From contig OZ020269.1 in assembly GCA_963971225.1 (NCBI GenBank), positions 92,876,865 to 92,940,864 of the forward strand: a stretch of 64,000 nucleotides of DNA, in the 5' to 3' direction. The notes below the pieces were generated by a model, which worked only from the letters and a program-made list of their open reading frames with translations, made no database searches and was not told the origin of the DNA. The stretch is from Melieria omissa. Taxonomy: Eukaryota > Arthropoda > Insecta > Diptera > Ulidiidae. Below, piece by piece: positions 34,401 to 45,290 of this stretch (positions are counted from its first letter, which is position 1; each line of letters opens with the position of its first letter). Both the position numbers and the translations under genes were made by a program.

Positions 34401-36964
34401 TTCGGAAACGATGCGCTGCCCGCTGGCCAGATTGGCGGTGATGGGCAGTCCGTCCTTGGTCCAGGTGTACGACATGGCCATGGGATTGGCGTTGGCCTGG
34501 AGCGCAATGCGCAGCGGTTCGCCCTCGACGCCAATGAAAATTGTCTGCTGCGAGGGCTCGAACTTGGGCGCATCTGCGAAGCGGAAAGACGGAAAGGGAC
34601 AGAAAATTAGGGAACGCTACTTGCGTGAGGCGCGCCAAGGCAACTCACAGAGTATGTCCAGGCTGACGGTTTCGTGAACGCTGCGCTGCAGCAGCTCGTT
34701 AATGCTCTGACAGGTGTAAACAATGCCGTCCAGGTCCTGGGTGATGTTGACGTGCACCTCCAGCGTGGAGACGGCGCCGCCCCACAGGCCAGGCTTGGTG
34801 GACAGATTGACGCCCTCGATGGGAATGCCATCCTTCCACCAGGACACCTTGGCAGGCGGATTACTCGAGCTGGAGTCGCAGATGAGGCGCGCGCGTATCC
34901 CCGGCACCAGATTACGTGGCGCCACACTAATCTTGACCGTCTCGGGCGGAACTGCAAAGTATGAAACGAGGCGCTTAGGAAATGAAAAGCAGATGCCCAC
35001 GCGGACGTCACACTTACAATGCACGCTCAGCGTTTTGGTGGCAAAGAGTGGTATTTCAATGGCCGGACTCTGCACCTCGCACTTGTAGATGGCCAAATTG
35101 TCGGAGGCGTTCACCAGTATTGACAGCTCCGAGCTGATTTTGCTGTCGGCCAACTTGACAGCGGCATTTAGTTTCTTGTCGTTCTTGTACCAGTTGAGCG
35201 TGGGCGGCGGATTGCCGCCAGCCGACGAGCAGTGCAGCTTCTTTACCGAGCCGGAGGTGATGATGTCGCCATCGTTGTAACCGGTTAGGAGAGGCGCCGA
35301 TGGGGGATCTGGGAATCGAAAGCAACAGACACAATGAGAGAGACCGTAAGGGGACGAGGAAGAGGGCACAACTTACATAAAACGTTCACAGTATGTGAGC
35401 TGACCACATTCTGCGTCAACTCGGTGTTGAGTGCATGGCAGACAACAACAAAGGTGCGGCTTTGCGTATCGATTGAAAGCGAAACATTCGAGGTACTTAT
35501 CCAGCCGCCTGAAAATTATGGAAAGGAACGTGATGAACCAGTGACATGCCGCTAAATTGGAGCGGCTGCTTACCTTCCACACTCTTCATGTTTCGGTGCG
35601 TGCTGTTGGCCAGCGGTCGTCCGTTCATGGACCAGCTGATGCGCGCTGGCGGATTGGAGGGCGCTGTCAGACAAGTCAGCTGCACAACATCGCCCACCTT
35701 GGCCTCGGTGGCGCCCGAAATGCTCACATCCTTGGGCGCAACTGTGGGGTATTTAAGGTTAGCGCTGGGACACTAAATTTTGAGGTTAGAGCGCACTCAC
35801 AGAGAACGGTCAGATTGAGTTCGGCCTTCAAGGCAGCACTGGATAGAATGTTCTTGGCCTCGCACACCAGATTGGCACCGTGGTCTGTCTCTTCGGCCAC
35901 AAATTTGTAGACATTCTCCGACAAGCGACCCGAGGTTCTAAACAGTGCGAGGGGAAAATGCAAACTTAGTCAAGAACCTGTGCGGAAAACTAGACGCAGT
36001 GTTCATTAGTACCTTTGCGGCGATGAAACTGCAACGCCATTCTTGTACCAAATCAATTGTGCTGGCGGATTGCCGCCACGACTGCGACAGGCAATTTGCA
36101 CCTTTTGGCCGCGTCGCAAACTCTCGCCCTGACTGTAGCCCTCGAAGAACGGCGGACCGGGTGGATCTAAATGTATGCGCGTATTAGAAAAAAACTCTTG
36201 ACGCATGGCTGCTTTAACCTATATAACTCACATAGCACGGAGAGTTGTATGTTGGAACGCATTGGCACATCGGGCGGAAGGGCCTTGTGACGCGCCTCGC
36301 ACGAAAAGTCCTTGAAATCGTCGTCGGCACGCGGTTGCAGCGTTATGGTGGAACTTGTGCGAAAGCGTTTCGCGCTGGTTTCATTCACTTGGACTTGTGG
36401 TTGCACTGTACAATCAACCCACCAATTACAATCAGACCCCAAGTAGTAAGAAAATGAAGGGTTCTCTGTACTCACCATGCGTCAGCGGCGTATTGGCCTG
36501 ATACCATATGATCTCCGCTGCGGGATTCGCATTCTCGGCCACGCATTTCAGCGTCAGATTCTGCTTCTCGACCACCTCCACTTTGGCATTCTGCGCATAA
36601 CCCTCGATTGCAATGGAACTGGGCGCTGCGACAATGCTCAACTTGGCATTGGCGCGTATGGCCGGATTGCCCGCTGCCGGACCCACCTGACACTGATACT
36701 CCGCGTCGTCCTCAAGCGAGGCGTTCTTGATTTGTAAATTGTAAATGCCGCTCGCTGCATCCACCAGCACCGAGTAGCGCGGAAAGCCATGTATCACAGC
36801 GGCAAAGCCCAACGCGAAGCCATCCTTGGTCCACTGTACCTGGCCGGCGCGATCAGCTATTTCGCAGCGCAGCAGCGTGTCGGTGCCCTCGAGTATTTGT
36901 AGATCGTGCGGTGTGACCCGAAATTTCTGTACGCCGGCGGCCTGCGCGTGCACAAAGACCGGTG
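31460..36964 (-). CDS. hbs: Nephrin-family Ig adhesion receptor, probable Hibris (5' end missing)
   Basis: Cell-surface adhesion receptor. In Drosophila, Hibris and Sticks-and-stones on one cell bind Kirre/Roughest on another in myoblast fusion, nephrocyte diaphragms and eye patterning. Fourteen exons joined by GT-AG sites give 1,201 residues from a split first codon: Ig1 about 9-105, Ig2 106-221, Ig3 222-318, Ig4 319-418, Ig5 419-515, Ig6 516-616, Ig-like spacer without its first Cys 617-711, Ig7 712-806, Ig8 807-908, FNIII 909-1004, transmembrane 1022-1047, tail 1048-1201. This is the order of vertebrate nephrin. Most introns are 58-75 bp and most junctions phase 1. The tail of about 154 residues is short, as known for Hibris rather than Sns, so hbs is favoured but sns is not excluded. 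The exon with the start and signal peptide is missing; the first visible residues APVFVHAQA look like the end of a signal peptide. Confidence 0.9.
31550..31860. repeat. Intronic repeats with ggggcggatt ends
   Basis: Two related stretches start caggggcggatttag (31,558) and caggggcggattgaag (31,683), each preceded by a duplicated ..agaataatta(a/t)gaga(c/g)ttcaggttgcttgcgaa. The second ends ccgccactg near 31,857, forming a rough inverted pair with ggggcgg. The preceding roughly 125 bp is tandemly duplicated. It lies in the last intron of the receptor gene. Confidence 0.5.
31969..32234. mobile_element. Two diverged hAT-like MITE copies in the last intron
   Basis: cagtggcgcaccaaagcaag begins at about 31,969 and a second copy, cagtggcgcacgcaggattt, at 32,090. 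The second continues with gttttgaag/ccatattttgcag and ccttgtgtgg in the order seen at 2,192-2,333, but its right end has diverged (gtgtggacg instead of gtgtgcgcc). Confidence 0.55.
32180..32430. repeat. Tandem duplication containing a copied piece of hbs exon 13
   Basis: The 22 bp at 32,307-32,328 are identical to 32,507-32,528, which lie inside the coding exon (residues NMSDKY). The flanks are duplicated too: tgtggac(g/a)tccctcgtagaa and aaagtccagt occur at 32,233-32,275 and 32,392-32,430, and ccatattttgca(g/c)cagca near 32,170 and 32,328. The copy keeps a decayed version of the exon end and donor region. Confidence 0.8.
32490..32861 (-). CDS. hbs: hbs exon 13: cytoplasmic tail
   Basis: 124 codons, phase 0 at both ends; acceptor ttgcag at 32,862, donor GTGAGT at 32,489. 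It holds most of the intracellular tail, including VENVDIIQSTAYPPKYQESS, a Pro-Ser run (SPSPAPPPDG) and several Tyr sites: GLYIPSP, GSYISSP and GSYFNMSDKY. YFNM fits YxN and YxxM SH2-binding patterns. These would be the contact points for adaptor proteins, as known for nephrins; the specific partners are inference. Confidence 0.88.
32992..33203 (-). CDS. hbs: hbs exon 12: juxtamembrane, transmembrane helix
   Basis: Begins phase 1 after CAACAG and ends phase 0 at AAG|GTAGAT. It encodes STPYTAEFAEKDEMPN, then a 26-residue hydrophobic helix (ends LVAWFVI) and a basic stop-transfer RRQNK. It continues into an acidic tail start (SPNDDAYSKDD). Confidence 0.92.
33262..33855 (-). CDS. hbs: hbs exon 11: Ig8 and FNIII
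   Basis: Acceptor after TCTTCAG, donor GTGAGT. Ig8 has its Cys pair in RIVCRAL and YECVARN and the Trp in FVWRRGG. The FNIII domain follows with LELMWTPGFDGG, YRLRYK and the typical YLFSVMAANEAG end. Longest exon seen (594 bp). Confidence 0.93.
33931..34215 (-). CDS. hbs: hbs exon 10: Ig7
   Basis: Phase 1-1 exon with acceptor TTTGCAG and donor GTAAGT. Cys pair in VLECAVN and NFTCTADN, Trp in HVRWSRSG, and the DVGNFTC motif of the F strand. Confidence 0.93.
34289..34573 (-). CDS. hbs: hbs exon 9: Ig-like spacer domain
   Basis: Phase 1-1 exon; acceptor CTTCGCAG, donor GTAAGT. The Ig pattern is clear (YTWTKDG, HRNDAGSYVCEA), but the B-strand position that should be Cys reads RIALQAN. In vertebrate nephrin a spacer lies at this same place between Ig6 and Ig7. 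Confidence 0.92.
34649..34951 (-). CDS. hbs: hbs exon 8: Ig6
   Basis: Phase 1-1 exon; acceptor TTTGCAG, donor GTGAGT. Cys pair in RLICDSS and VYTCQSI, Trp pair in VSWWKDG. Confidence 0.93.
35018..35308 (-). CDS. hbs: hbs exon 7: Ig5
   Basis: Phase 1-1 exon; acceptor ATTCCCAG, donor GTAAGT. Cys pair in KLHCSSA and IYKCEVQ, Trp in TLNWYKND. Confidence 0.93.
35377..35508 (-). CDS. hbs: hbs exon 6: second half of Ig4
   Basis: Short 132-bp exon between TTTTCAG and GTAAGT. It encodes GWISTSNVSLSIDTQSR, then TFVVVCHALNTELTQNVVSS, which supplies the second Cys of Ig4. It was found by reading the required frame from the neighbouring splice sites. Confidence 0.9.
35574..35741 (-). CDS. hbs: hbs exon 5: first half of Ig4
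   Basis: Acceptor CCCACAG, donor GTAAGC. It encodes APKDVSISGATEAKVGDVV, the first Cys (QLTCLTAP) and the Trp (RISWSMNG). Ends phase 1 to join exon 6. Confidence 0.92.
35801..35937 (-). CDS. hbs: hbs exon 4: second half of Ig3
   Basis: Starts phase 2 after CTGTTTAG, unlike the phase-1 pattern of the other exons, and ends phase 1 at GTGAGT. Encodes the second Cys of Ig3 (NLVCEAKN). Confidence 0.91.
36013..36166 (-). CDS. hbs: hbs exon 3: first half of Ig3
   Basis: Acceptor ACATTTAG, donor AAAG|GTACTA, which is the weakest donor in the set. It encodes PPGPPFFEGYSQGESLRRGQ, the first Cys (QIACRSRGG) and the Trp (LIWYKNG). Ends phase 2. Confidence 0.9.
36232..36405 (-). CDS. hbs: hbs exon 2: second half of Ig2
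   Basis: Phase 1-1 exon; acceptor TTGTACAG, donor GTGAGT. Encodes QPQVQVNETSAKRFRTSSTI and the second Cys of Ig2 (FSCEARH). Confidence 0.91.
36476..36964 (-). CDS. hbs: hbs first visible exon: signal-peptide end, Ig1, start of Ig2
   Basis: The acceptor ACTTGCAG at 36,965-36,972 begins the exon in phase 1 (a split codon ending CA), and the donor is GTGAGT. It reads PVFVHAQAAGVQKFRVTP, probably the end of the signal peptide and the mature start. Ig1 Cys pair LLRCEIA and YQCQVG, then the first Cys (LKCVAE) and Trp (IIWYQAN) of Ig2. There is no ATG in frame, so an upstream exon is required. Confidence 0.92.
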
Positions 36965-36972
36965 CTGCAAGT

Positions 36973-38330
36973 AGTAAAGCGAAAAAGTGTGGTTAGGTGA
37001 AATTAAAAACTTCGTTGATTGACCGTTAAGTGTTCAATTTTCATGCGTATTGCACGCTTTGCAGCCCATTCACCTAATTCTGACGCCCCAACGCGCCACG
37101 CACAGCCCACGCATTCCCAGGCGTCCACGCCGCTGGCCAGCGACTATGAGCTACTAATTTATATTTTATGCCACAAACTTCTACAAATACAAAAACAACA
37201 ATAATAACAAAAACCACAACAGCCGGTAGAAGCAGCAAATAGGAAATGTCGGCAGCGGAGGCGCACGCGGCCTACACACGTCGAAATAAAATTTCGTTCG
37301 CATCTCATTAGCATTAAAACGACTCCGTAGGCTTAAATGGGTTTAGTGTTCAGGCGCAAACTGAATCAGGCCTCAATAGATACGCTAATAATGTGCGCTG
37401 GGAATGAGCGTACGGGGCGTATGTGTGTGTGTATGTGTGTGTATGTGTGTGAAGCTTAGCTGGTTTGAACGTTTGTTCGACTCAATAGTTGTTATTGTTA
37501 TAAATTTGTATGTGTAGGTACATGTGTGCCATGGGAGAAAATCTACAAAATACACAAGAAGCCTAGAAATCCAAGAGAAAGAACAACAACAACAACAACA
37601 GCTCGATACAAATTAACATACATACACGACTTGACTCATTATGTACGCAAAGAACACAACATAATACAAATGCCAACAACAATAAAAACAACAGCAACAA
37701 CAACAATAAAATAGCAGCAACAGCAACAATAACTGCCCACAACCACAAATGGAGTAGTAAAACAGCAACAAAGTCATCAATGGATTAATTGATTATTGGA
37801 ACCGAACCATGCGCGAGTTGACTCTGACTCTGTGTTCGACTAGTCCACAGTTTGTCGCTTGAGAAAACGAATGTCGTATGTTTCATTGAATTTAAGAGCA
37901 CATACAACAATCGTTTTCTTAGGCCACGAGTTTACGACAATGCCATCGTAGAAGCCCATTCGACTCGATGTTATGGTATGACGACCAAGACGACGACGCA
38001 CTTAAAATTTCAAATGAGCAGCAAATTTCCTATGGGAAAATTAATTATGGAAATGGCGCATCGAGGCCATGGCACACATACTCCTATATGTACGAGTATA
38101 CGTGAGTGTGTGTGAGTGTTTATGTATGTGTGGCTGAGAAAAAGCCCAACAGCCTACCACGCCCCCTACGCAACGGGAAAGTCCCATATAGCCGCAAAAG
38201 TCAGTATGAGAGTTAATAGTCGAAGAAGAGCCGCTGCCGATGCGAAGATGCGAAGATGATGCGGCTTTTAATATCTTTATTAGGTTGCCTTCCATTTAAT
38301 TTCGAGCCCTTTGCGGTTGCCACTAGAGGC
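36973..38330. other. Non-coding block upstream of the visible hbs exons
   Basis: Probably the first intron of the receptor gene. CAA tracts at 37,580-37,602 and 37,672-37,735, and a TGTATG tract at 37,422-37,450. A minus-strand hydrophobic frame at 37,563-37,748 is tract-derived and has no ATG. Confidence 0.45.
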
Positions 38331-38429
38331 AGTGGGATGTTTTTTTGAATTCATCAATAAATAATGGTTTTGCTTTGGAAAATTACTTATCTCATATTCG
38401 AGCTGAAGAAAGCTTTCAACAAAAGGGAA

Positions 38430-38720
38430 ATAGTTAGGTTAGATGAAAGGGTTAGGTTATGTAATCATCTCGAGGGTATCACATAGTTATCTTATAAATC
38501 AACTCCCACATCAGCATTCAATGAACTACTTGATATGTCGACTATTGACTTCTGTTCGTAGCATCTCACAACTAAATCCGCATGAAGGTTATAAACCATA
38601 GGGCAGTTTGAACACAGTTCTGTTAATTAAGACAGGCAGTTTACTGGTTTCTCAGCAAGTACACTTGAAGGACTCAAAAGACCCATTGTAATACCGGAAG
38701 TGGACACAGTTGAGACGGAT
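38430..38720. repeat. Interspersed repeat with gttaggtta and cccattgtaatac
   Basis: Contains gggttaggttatg, ggtttctcagcaagtacac and gacccattgtaataccg. Related phrases recur at 51,380-51,440 (gataaggttaggtaag, tagtttctcagcaattac) and 52,545-52,620 (aggttaggttaggttgcg, cccattgtgataccac). Class not recognised. Confidence 0.45.
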
Positions 38721-38904
38721 ATAATATATGTTCAGTTGGATATAATACTGTGGCAAGCCGGGATTACATGATTTCGGCTCTAAACTTTGGAAAATGCATC
38801 AAAACTATGAACCAGAGAGCTTCTACTGTCAATTAGCATCTCTAGTAGGCCACATTCAAATTTGGACTTTGATGCAACATTTACTTTGGGTTTGAAAGTC
38901 AAAA

Positions 38905-39975
38905 ATGGAAAAAAAATGAATTTCGCGTGTTGATAAAACATTATTTTTTGTGTAAAAAAACCATCACCGAAACGAAGGAAAGGCTGATAAATACTATTGG
39001 GACTTTGCACCGTCCATTCCCAGGGTTAAGAATTGGTTTACCGAATTCTGTTGTGGTCGTACCAGCACAAAAGATGCCAGACGTTCAGGTCTCCCAAAAG
39101 AGGTTGTCACGCCAGAAATGGTCGATAAAGTCTTTGGAATGAAATTGGACGAACGGAGAATGAAAGTGCGTGAGGTGGCTGAAACTGTAGGCATCTCCAC
39201 ATTTTGCATGAATATTTGAACATGAAAAAGCTATCCGCGCGATCGGTGTCGCGAGGCCATGTTCAACCGAAATCCAAACTAGATTTTGCGCCACTTCGTA
39301 ATTGTGGATGAAAAATTGATCCATTACTGCACACCAGAGACCCAGGAACAGTCAAAGCAGTGGACTTCTCCGAGTGAACGTGCACCAAAGAAAGCCAAAG
39401 TTGGACTGATGGCCAACAAGGTCACGGTTACAGTTTTTTGGGCTGCATGCGGTGCCATTCACATCGATTACCTTCAAGAGGGTAAAACGATTACTGTCAC
39501 ATATTATGCCGAGCTGTTGGATCGATTCGAAGCCGATTTGAAGCAAAAACAACGGCATTTGAAAGAAGAAACAAGTTTTCTTCCACCAGAACAACGCACC
39601 AACGCACCAACGCATATGTGTGTAGTCGCTATGGCAAAAATCCATCAATTGGGCTACGAACTGCTACAACATTCAGCATTTTATATTTTCTGTTATCAAA
39701 CCTGAAGAAATGGCCCGGCTGTTAGAGGTTTGGTGCGAATGAAGAGGTCATCACTGAAACATATACCTATTTTATGTATGTAGCAAATGAAAAAATGTCC
39801 TTACTGACTATAGGAAATTTTGAGGACCTTGAGAAAACCTGGAAGGTATCAAAAATTGGAAAAACGATGGACTAAATGTGGCGAGCCTAAAGAAACTATG
39901 TTGAGCAATAAAACGTGGTTTGCCGAAATAAATGTCTTTTATAAAAAAGTAACTGACTTTTCAAGCGGCCTTCGT
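38905..39975 (+). pseudogene. mariner transposase fossil, irritans-like
   Basis: It starts with an ATG at 38,905 followed by FRVLIKHYFLCKKTITETKE (after a slip in an A run). It continues with EVVTPEMVDK-like and MKVREVAETVGISTFC-like pieces in shifting frames. The clearest part is 39,286-39,660: VDEKLIHYCTPETQEQSKQW, KAKVGLMANKVTVTVFWAA, then YYAELLDRFEADLKQKQRH and MAKIHQLGYELL. The C-terminus is LEKRWTKCGEPKETM and FYKKVTDFSSG at 39,850-39,970. Several frameshifts and internal deletions remove the second and third catalytic regions, so it is inactive. Terminal repeats were not located. Confidence 0.82.
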
Positions 39976-40020
39976 ATGAAGCCTTTTCATTACTTCCCGA
40001 CATTGAAGGACATTTTTTGA

Positions 40021-41255
40021 TAATACACAGTGGGATACCACAGCAGTGATTGCCGCCTGGTTATCTACGTAAAAATTCGAGTAGAGCATAATAGTGTTGC
40101 AAACAGGTTCCGCGGCTGTTTTTAGCGGCGAACATCTCAGCCGGAAACAGTCTACAGTAGTCAAACAATTTGTACGATTCGCTGATACTCAGCTCGGTAC
40201 ACTACAATCCAGTTCCAACTCCTTACTTCACCTTGAAGCCGTCAGTAAATATGTTATGTCTATTTAAAATTACTACGTGGGAAATTAAAACCAGTAACTT
40301 CTCAAACCCTCAACGCCCTCGTATCTATTGGGCGCCAAGGTATAAAGGCATAGAAGGAAATGAGACAATAATATAAAATGGAGTCGGCCTTCAAGCTGAG
40401 CGGATTACAATGGTAGTGATGCCACTTTTGCACTTTTCTACAGAGACAAAGAGAGAACAACATGAAAAGAAAGGCAGAAGCCAGGTGGATGAACTTACAT
40501 AACATAAGTAACTGTCGAACTGCAAAAAGGAATGTAAAAATTACTTACATAACTGAAGGGCACTGAATACTGGTAGCTCATGTGCATGACAGAGGGAAAG
40601 AAAGTTGCTAGAAAGACGAAGCTTTAGAACATATTCTTTGCTTCTGGCAATCTTGGACACGGCGCTGAGTCTAAAGCGTTTCTTGATTGTTGGAGAAATA
40701 CACTCCTATTCTCACAGATCATTATACATACATATACACGAATCTCGTTGTGAATCCAATAAGGGTCTATATGTGACCAGTTATACCTACCTACATATCT
40801 ATCTTCTATCAATGATTTAAAATTTACTTAGGCGAAGGGTTCAGCGATCCAGTGGGCCTAGTTCACAATGGGCCTAGTTTACAATGGGCCTAGTTTTGGC
40901 TACATCTACATATCTACCTTACCATCTACCTAACCTCTGATTCACTTTCCATATCCGAGAACCAATTAGTGACTCTTAAAATCATAATGAATTATCAGGT
41001 TAAGTTTCATTTAGATTCACCAAATTGCTGAGGAAGTGTTGTTCCAAAAATTGAAGCGCATTGGACACTTAGAGAGCAATTACTCTACGCTTTCCCAGAA
41101 TTATTCATCTGAGTAACTTCCAAAAACCCAGTGAAATATTCAACTTCTCTCTTTCCAATAATATTCACTTCAAATAATGAAAGCCGTTTGCCCAAAAAAG
41201 CATTCTATATGATAAAAAAATGACATGTCAAAACAATTAAAAGAAGAAGTTGAAG
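40021..41255. other. AT-rich non-coding stretch
   Basis: No gene recognised. A small tandem of about 18 bp (caatgggcctagttt) occurs three times at 40,852-40,907. Confidence 0.35.
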
Positions 41256-41257
41256 TA

Positions 41258-41944
41258 CACCGTGCGACAAAAATAATAAATAATTGTCACACAGAAAAAA
41301 GTTCATATGGGCGTGAAACTTGAGACCAAACATAGTAATACTGCGTACTCAGTTTTTCATTTCTACCTCCTTTGTCTTTTTAAAAGAACTTCAAAGTTTT
41401 GAAGGGGATAAAAAAAATATATATTTATAAAAATACTTAACCTCATTAGAATATGGCGATATGTATATCAAATGAAAGAGAAAAGGCTCAAGAATTTTAA
41501 TAAAATTGATCTTTTAGCCATTTGTAAAAAAAGGATATGAAAAAGGTCCTTTGAAAATTTTAATCCTTTATATCCTTGAGGTTTTATGTAGAATTTTCTT
41601 GAGAAGTAAGTATATTAAAACCCAAAATCTCTTTGATCACATGTCAAAATTTCATTACTCTAACTTTGTTTATTCGAAAGTTATTTAAAAAAGGGAAGCT
41701 GCAATTTAAATTATGTACAATTCTTATTTATTTGAGTATCAGTATTTTAAGTAATAAAAAGATACAAAATCAATGAAGCGAAGTATTTTTTATATATTTT
41801 TTATTTTGTATCCCCTTCAAATTTTTGAAATCCTTTTAAAAAGACAAAGGATGTAGAAATGAAAAACTGAGTACGCAGTATTACTATATTTGGTCTCTAG
41901 TTTCACTCCCATATGGATTTTTTCCGTCATGCTGTCGCACAGTG
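41258..41944. mobile_element. Long-inverted-repeat MITE, copy A
   Basis: The left end is TA|CACCGTGCGACAAAAAT and the right end CTGTCGCACAGTG|TTA. Arms of about 150 bp are inverted copies, including catatgggcgtgaaac, agtttttcatttctac and ccttttaaaaagac. No open reading frame. The TA target and length fit a Tc1/mariner-driven MITE. Confidence 0.85.
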
Positions 41945-43290
41945 TTATCGATCAATAGAAAGTCCTTACGTCCTTACCTTCTTTTTTGGACGTCTTCAGT
42001 GCACCTTCAAGAAATGATAACTTGACATGTAAAAACGCAATCTTACATAAACGTTCCAATAGTGAAATGTCCAAAGTAAATGCTAATTACACCGTCTTCT
42101 CGCCTCACCTCACCTCACTTCTCCACTCTGCATTGCACCACATTGCGTTGAGGGTGCGGCTGAGCATTGGAGTAGAAATTGAAGAACGCCGTAAGCGCAT
42201 TAAGCGGTCGCATCTTGCAATTATGCCACCACTGCCCACTTGACATAAGCTTGACCAAAGTGCCATCGCTTCCCCGCCCCTCCTGCGCTGCACACGTGGC
42301 CGCTACGCTTGTCAGTAATTGTCACTGCAACTTGTCACACACATGCGGGCCGTAAGTGTCAGGAAGCTTTTACATGTATTAAAACAAGTCGAATGGGGAG
42401 TGAAAACCAACAAAATCCTTGAAGTGTAACAGACCAACAAAACAAAAATTAAGTGAACAGCAGTGGAAAAATAAGAACAAAGACACAAACTATATGCAAC
42501 AACATGACAGTGTCAGAAAATACAGAAACAACAAGAAAATATAAAAGCATTGAAGAAACATGGTTGGCTAGAAGAAAGAGTGTGAGTAGCAGTGATGGAA
42601 GTCATACAACCTGCAAGCAAAACTGGTTTTGGTGGTTTTCATTCATGCAAAGGACTAATTGGCAGGAACTGAAGGCAATGTGGTGTTGGTGTGCGTATGT
42701 GTGTGGCTGTGTGTATGTGGTGCGTAAGGGCAACAGGGGAGCTGCAGAAATGAAGTGCAGGAAGAGACACTCAAAGTGCACAGCAGGCGGCCAGTCAAGG
42801 CGTCAAGGGAACACACACGCACACACACTGGCAGTAATTTTACTGTCGCACTAGTCGCCTCGCCTCTGTCCAGTGGAGCGTTCATTCATCTGTGCGCCGT
42901 CCAATTGCACAACTGGTGTGTCGAGTTCGGTCTCAATGACTGGCAGACTCTGTGTGTTTGTGTGTGTGTAAGTGTTCGTCACTCTTTTTAAGTAAATGAA
43001 ACCACAAATGTCCATATCCAGATGATCCTTTTGCTTTTCGTACAAGTTATTTGAATGCAGAAAAACAACAACAAAATCGTCATGTTTGCTACGACAGTAA
43101 CCACTGAAAGAGCTAAAAATAAAAACAACAGAATATGAAGTGAAGAGAGCAGCAAAAGTAACCAACGACCAAACCAACCAAAGGAAGCAAAGTGAGGTGA
43201 AAAGACAGAAATTGGAGCGGCCAGAACGAAAACTGGTAGGCACAGCTCGAGTGAATGACACAATTACAACAACACAAGCAATGAGAATAA
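41945..43290. other. Base-balanced non-coding block
   Basis: No gene supported. Short CA and TG tracts near 42,690-42,720, 42,810-42,830 and 42,950-42,970. Nothing else recognised. Confidence 0.4.
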
Positions 43291-43293
43291 CTA

Positions 43294-43902
43294 CACCGTG
43301 CGACAAAAAATACAAACAATTTTTCACTACGGAAAAAATCCATATGGGCGTAAAACTAGAGACCAAACATATTGATTTTGTACCTATATTTTTATTATTC
43401 AAAATACTGATAAATAAATTAGGATTTTTGTATTTCATTAGAATTGCAGGTTGCGCCCTTTTTTATAAAAAATTTCGAACCAATAAAGTTAGAATAACGA
43501 AATTTTGACACGTGATCAAAAAGATTTTGAGTTTTAACATACTTACTTTTCAAGAAAATTCTATATAGATTTTCAAGGATATAAAGGATTAAAATTTTCA
43601 AAGGACCTTTTTCATGTCCTTTTTTTAGAAATAGATAAAGAATAAACTTTATTTAAATTCTTGAGCCTTTTTTCTTTCAGTTGATATACATATCGCCATA
43701 TCGGAGGGAGGTTAAGTATTTTTTATGGTACCTATATATTTTTAATTTTTAATCCCCTTCAAAATTTTGAAGTCCTTTTAAAGGAGAAAGGATATAGAAA
43801 TGAAAAACTGAATATGCAGTATTACTATGTTTGATCTGTAATTTCACGCCCATATGGACTTTTTCAGGTTAGAAAAATTTTTTCAATTTTTGTTGCACAG
43901 TG
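43294..43902. mobile_element. Long-inverted-repeat MITE, copy B
   Basis: The left end is TA|CACCGTGCGACAAAAAA and the right end TTTTTGTTGCACAGTG|TA. The arms match copy A. The unique interior (gatatgtatatc, acccaaaatctctttgatca in copy A) is present in the opposite orientation relative to copy A. Non-coding. Confidence 0.87.
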
Positions 43903-45290
43903 TAATCACACTAACAACATCTACAATGATTAAAGCAATAGGAACAATACAGCAGATGACAACAACAATTAAGCGAACAGCAGCCACAGCAATATGTTTA
44001 ATGTAAGATAAGAACAACAACAACAATAATAAAAATAATAACAACAACAAAAACTATAACAAAAGCAACCCTACAAAATAGCAATTACTACAACTACACA
44101 GAAAAACGTGACAATTACAATAACAACAACAACAACAATCTGCAATAAGGCCAAAACTAAGCCACAAAGCAACAAAAACAACAACAACAAAACAAACAGC
44201 AGCGAAAACTAGGCAAAGCAACTGAAAAGATGCGGGCAAAAAGCGTCACTGCAGTGGCAGGAATAATCATACAACAACAGCAACAACAGAGTAAAGTGCA
44301 AACGCGCCCAAAGGAAGAAATGCAGACACCGGTCCGAATACGACTCAAGTCAGGGCGCAACGGGAGACCCGAAGAGCAGCGGGCCAGCTTGAAGTGCTGG
44401 CTGGCCACCGGATGTCGCACTAATGGTCACTTACTGGCTCGTCGGCATTAACGCTGCGCCCGACGCGCTGCTGCTGCTCGTCACGCATTCGTCGTTGTAG
44501 CTGCAATGTGCCGCTCGCAATGCGAAGAGTTAATGACTTGGCCGGTCGGTGGCACGTCTTAAGGCCAGCAGAAAAAACGCAAAAGAAAACAGCAGCAACG
44601 CACAAAAGCCGCGGCCAGCCAGTGGACAGGACTCGGCAGCAGCAGCGTTCGTGCAACAAAGAAGCTATTTGCGTAGCCTACATTGTCACAGCCTTTCAGC
44701 GCCGTGATTTGACATTTTTTTTTCGTGCCGTTTTTTCTTGCGCATTTTTTTTTTGTTGCTGTTGTTGTCACTTGCCACATTTTCCTTTACTTGGCTGCTG
44801 CTGCTGTTGGCCTTTCATTGAGGTGTTTGTTCTTGTTGTTGCTATGCTTTGGCTGCTCTGTGTCATTCACGCGATTACCCCTTGCCGCGCCCGCACGCGC
44901 TTATCTGTCGTTGTGTGTGTGTGTGTGTGTGCGTGTGCAAGTGGCAACACTGCCCGGCGCCTTTGTGCGTCGCAGTCAAAGGCCCATCGGTGCATTAATG
45001 GAAAACTGGAAAATCTTGACGGCCACTGGCTGAGCGACTAAGTAAAAGTGAAGCGAATCAACAGCGCGACCAACAACAGCGCGACCAGCAAATCTCAACG
45101 ACAGGAAATCCGGCCTGTTTTATCAGTGAGCCCCCAAAAAAAAAGGACATGTGAGAGTGAGCGACACAAGCGAGCAATCAGTGCGGTCGCAGCTACTGCT
45201 CGTCGATTGACGATGACAAAACCAGTTTGTTCAAGTGTGGATTATCAAAGAAAGAACTCATTCAATATGGAACTTTTTTTTTAATTAAGC
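43903..45290. other. Base-balanced non-coding block with CAA tracts
   Basis: CAA tracts from 43,920 to 44,215, GTT/CTG near 44,755-44,840, and a GT microsatellite at 44,913-44,930. An open frame at 44,230-44,451 (+) has an ATG and a basic composition (VRIRLKSGRNGRPEEQRA) but no recognisable domain or splice context, so it is not called. Confidence 0.4.

Noticed and set aside
37563..37748. Hydrophobic minus-strand frame as the hbs signal-peptide exon
   Set aside because: No ATG, derived from a CAA tract, and no phase-1 donor after the hydrophobic part.
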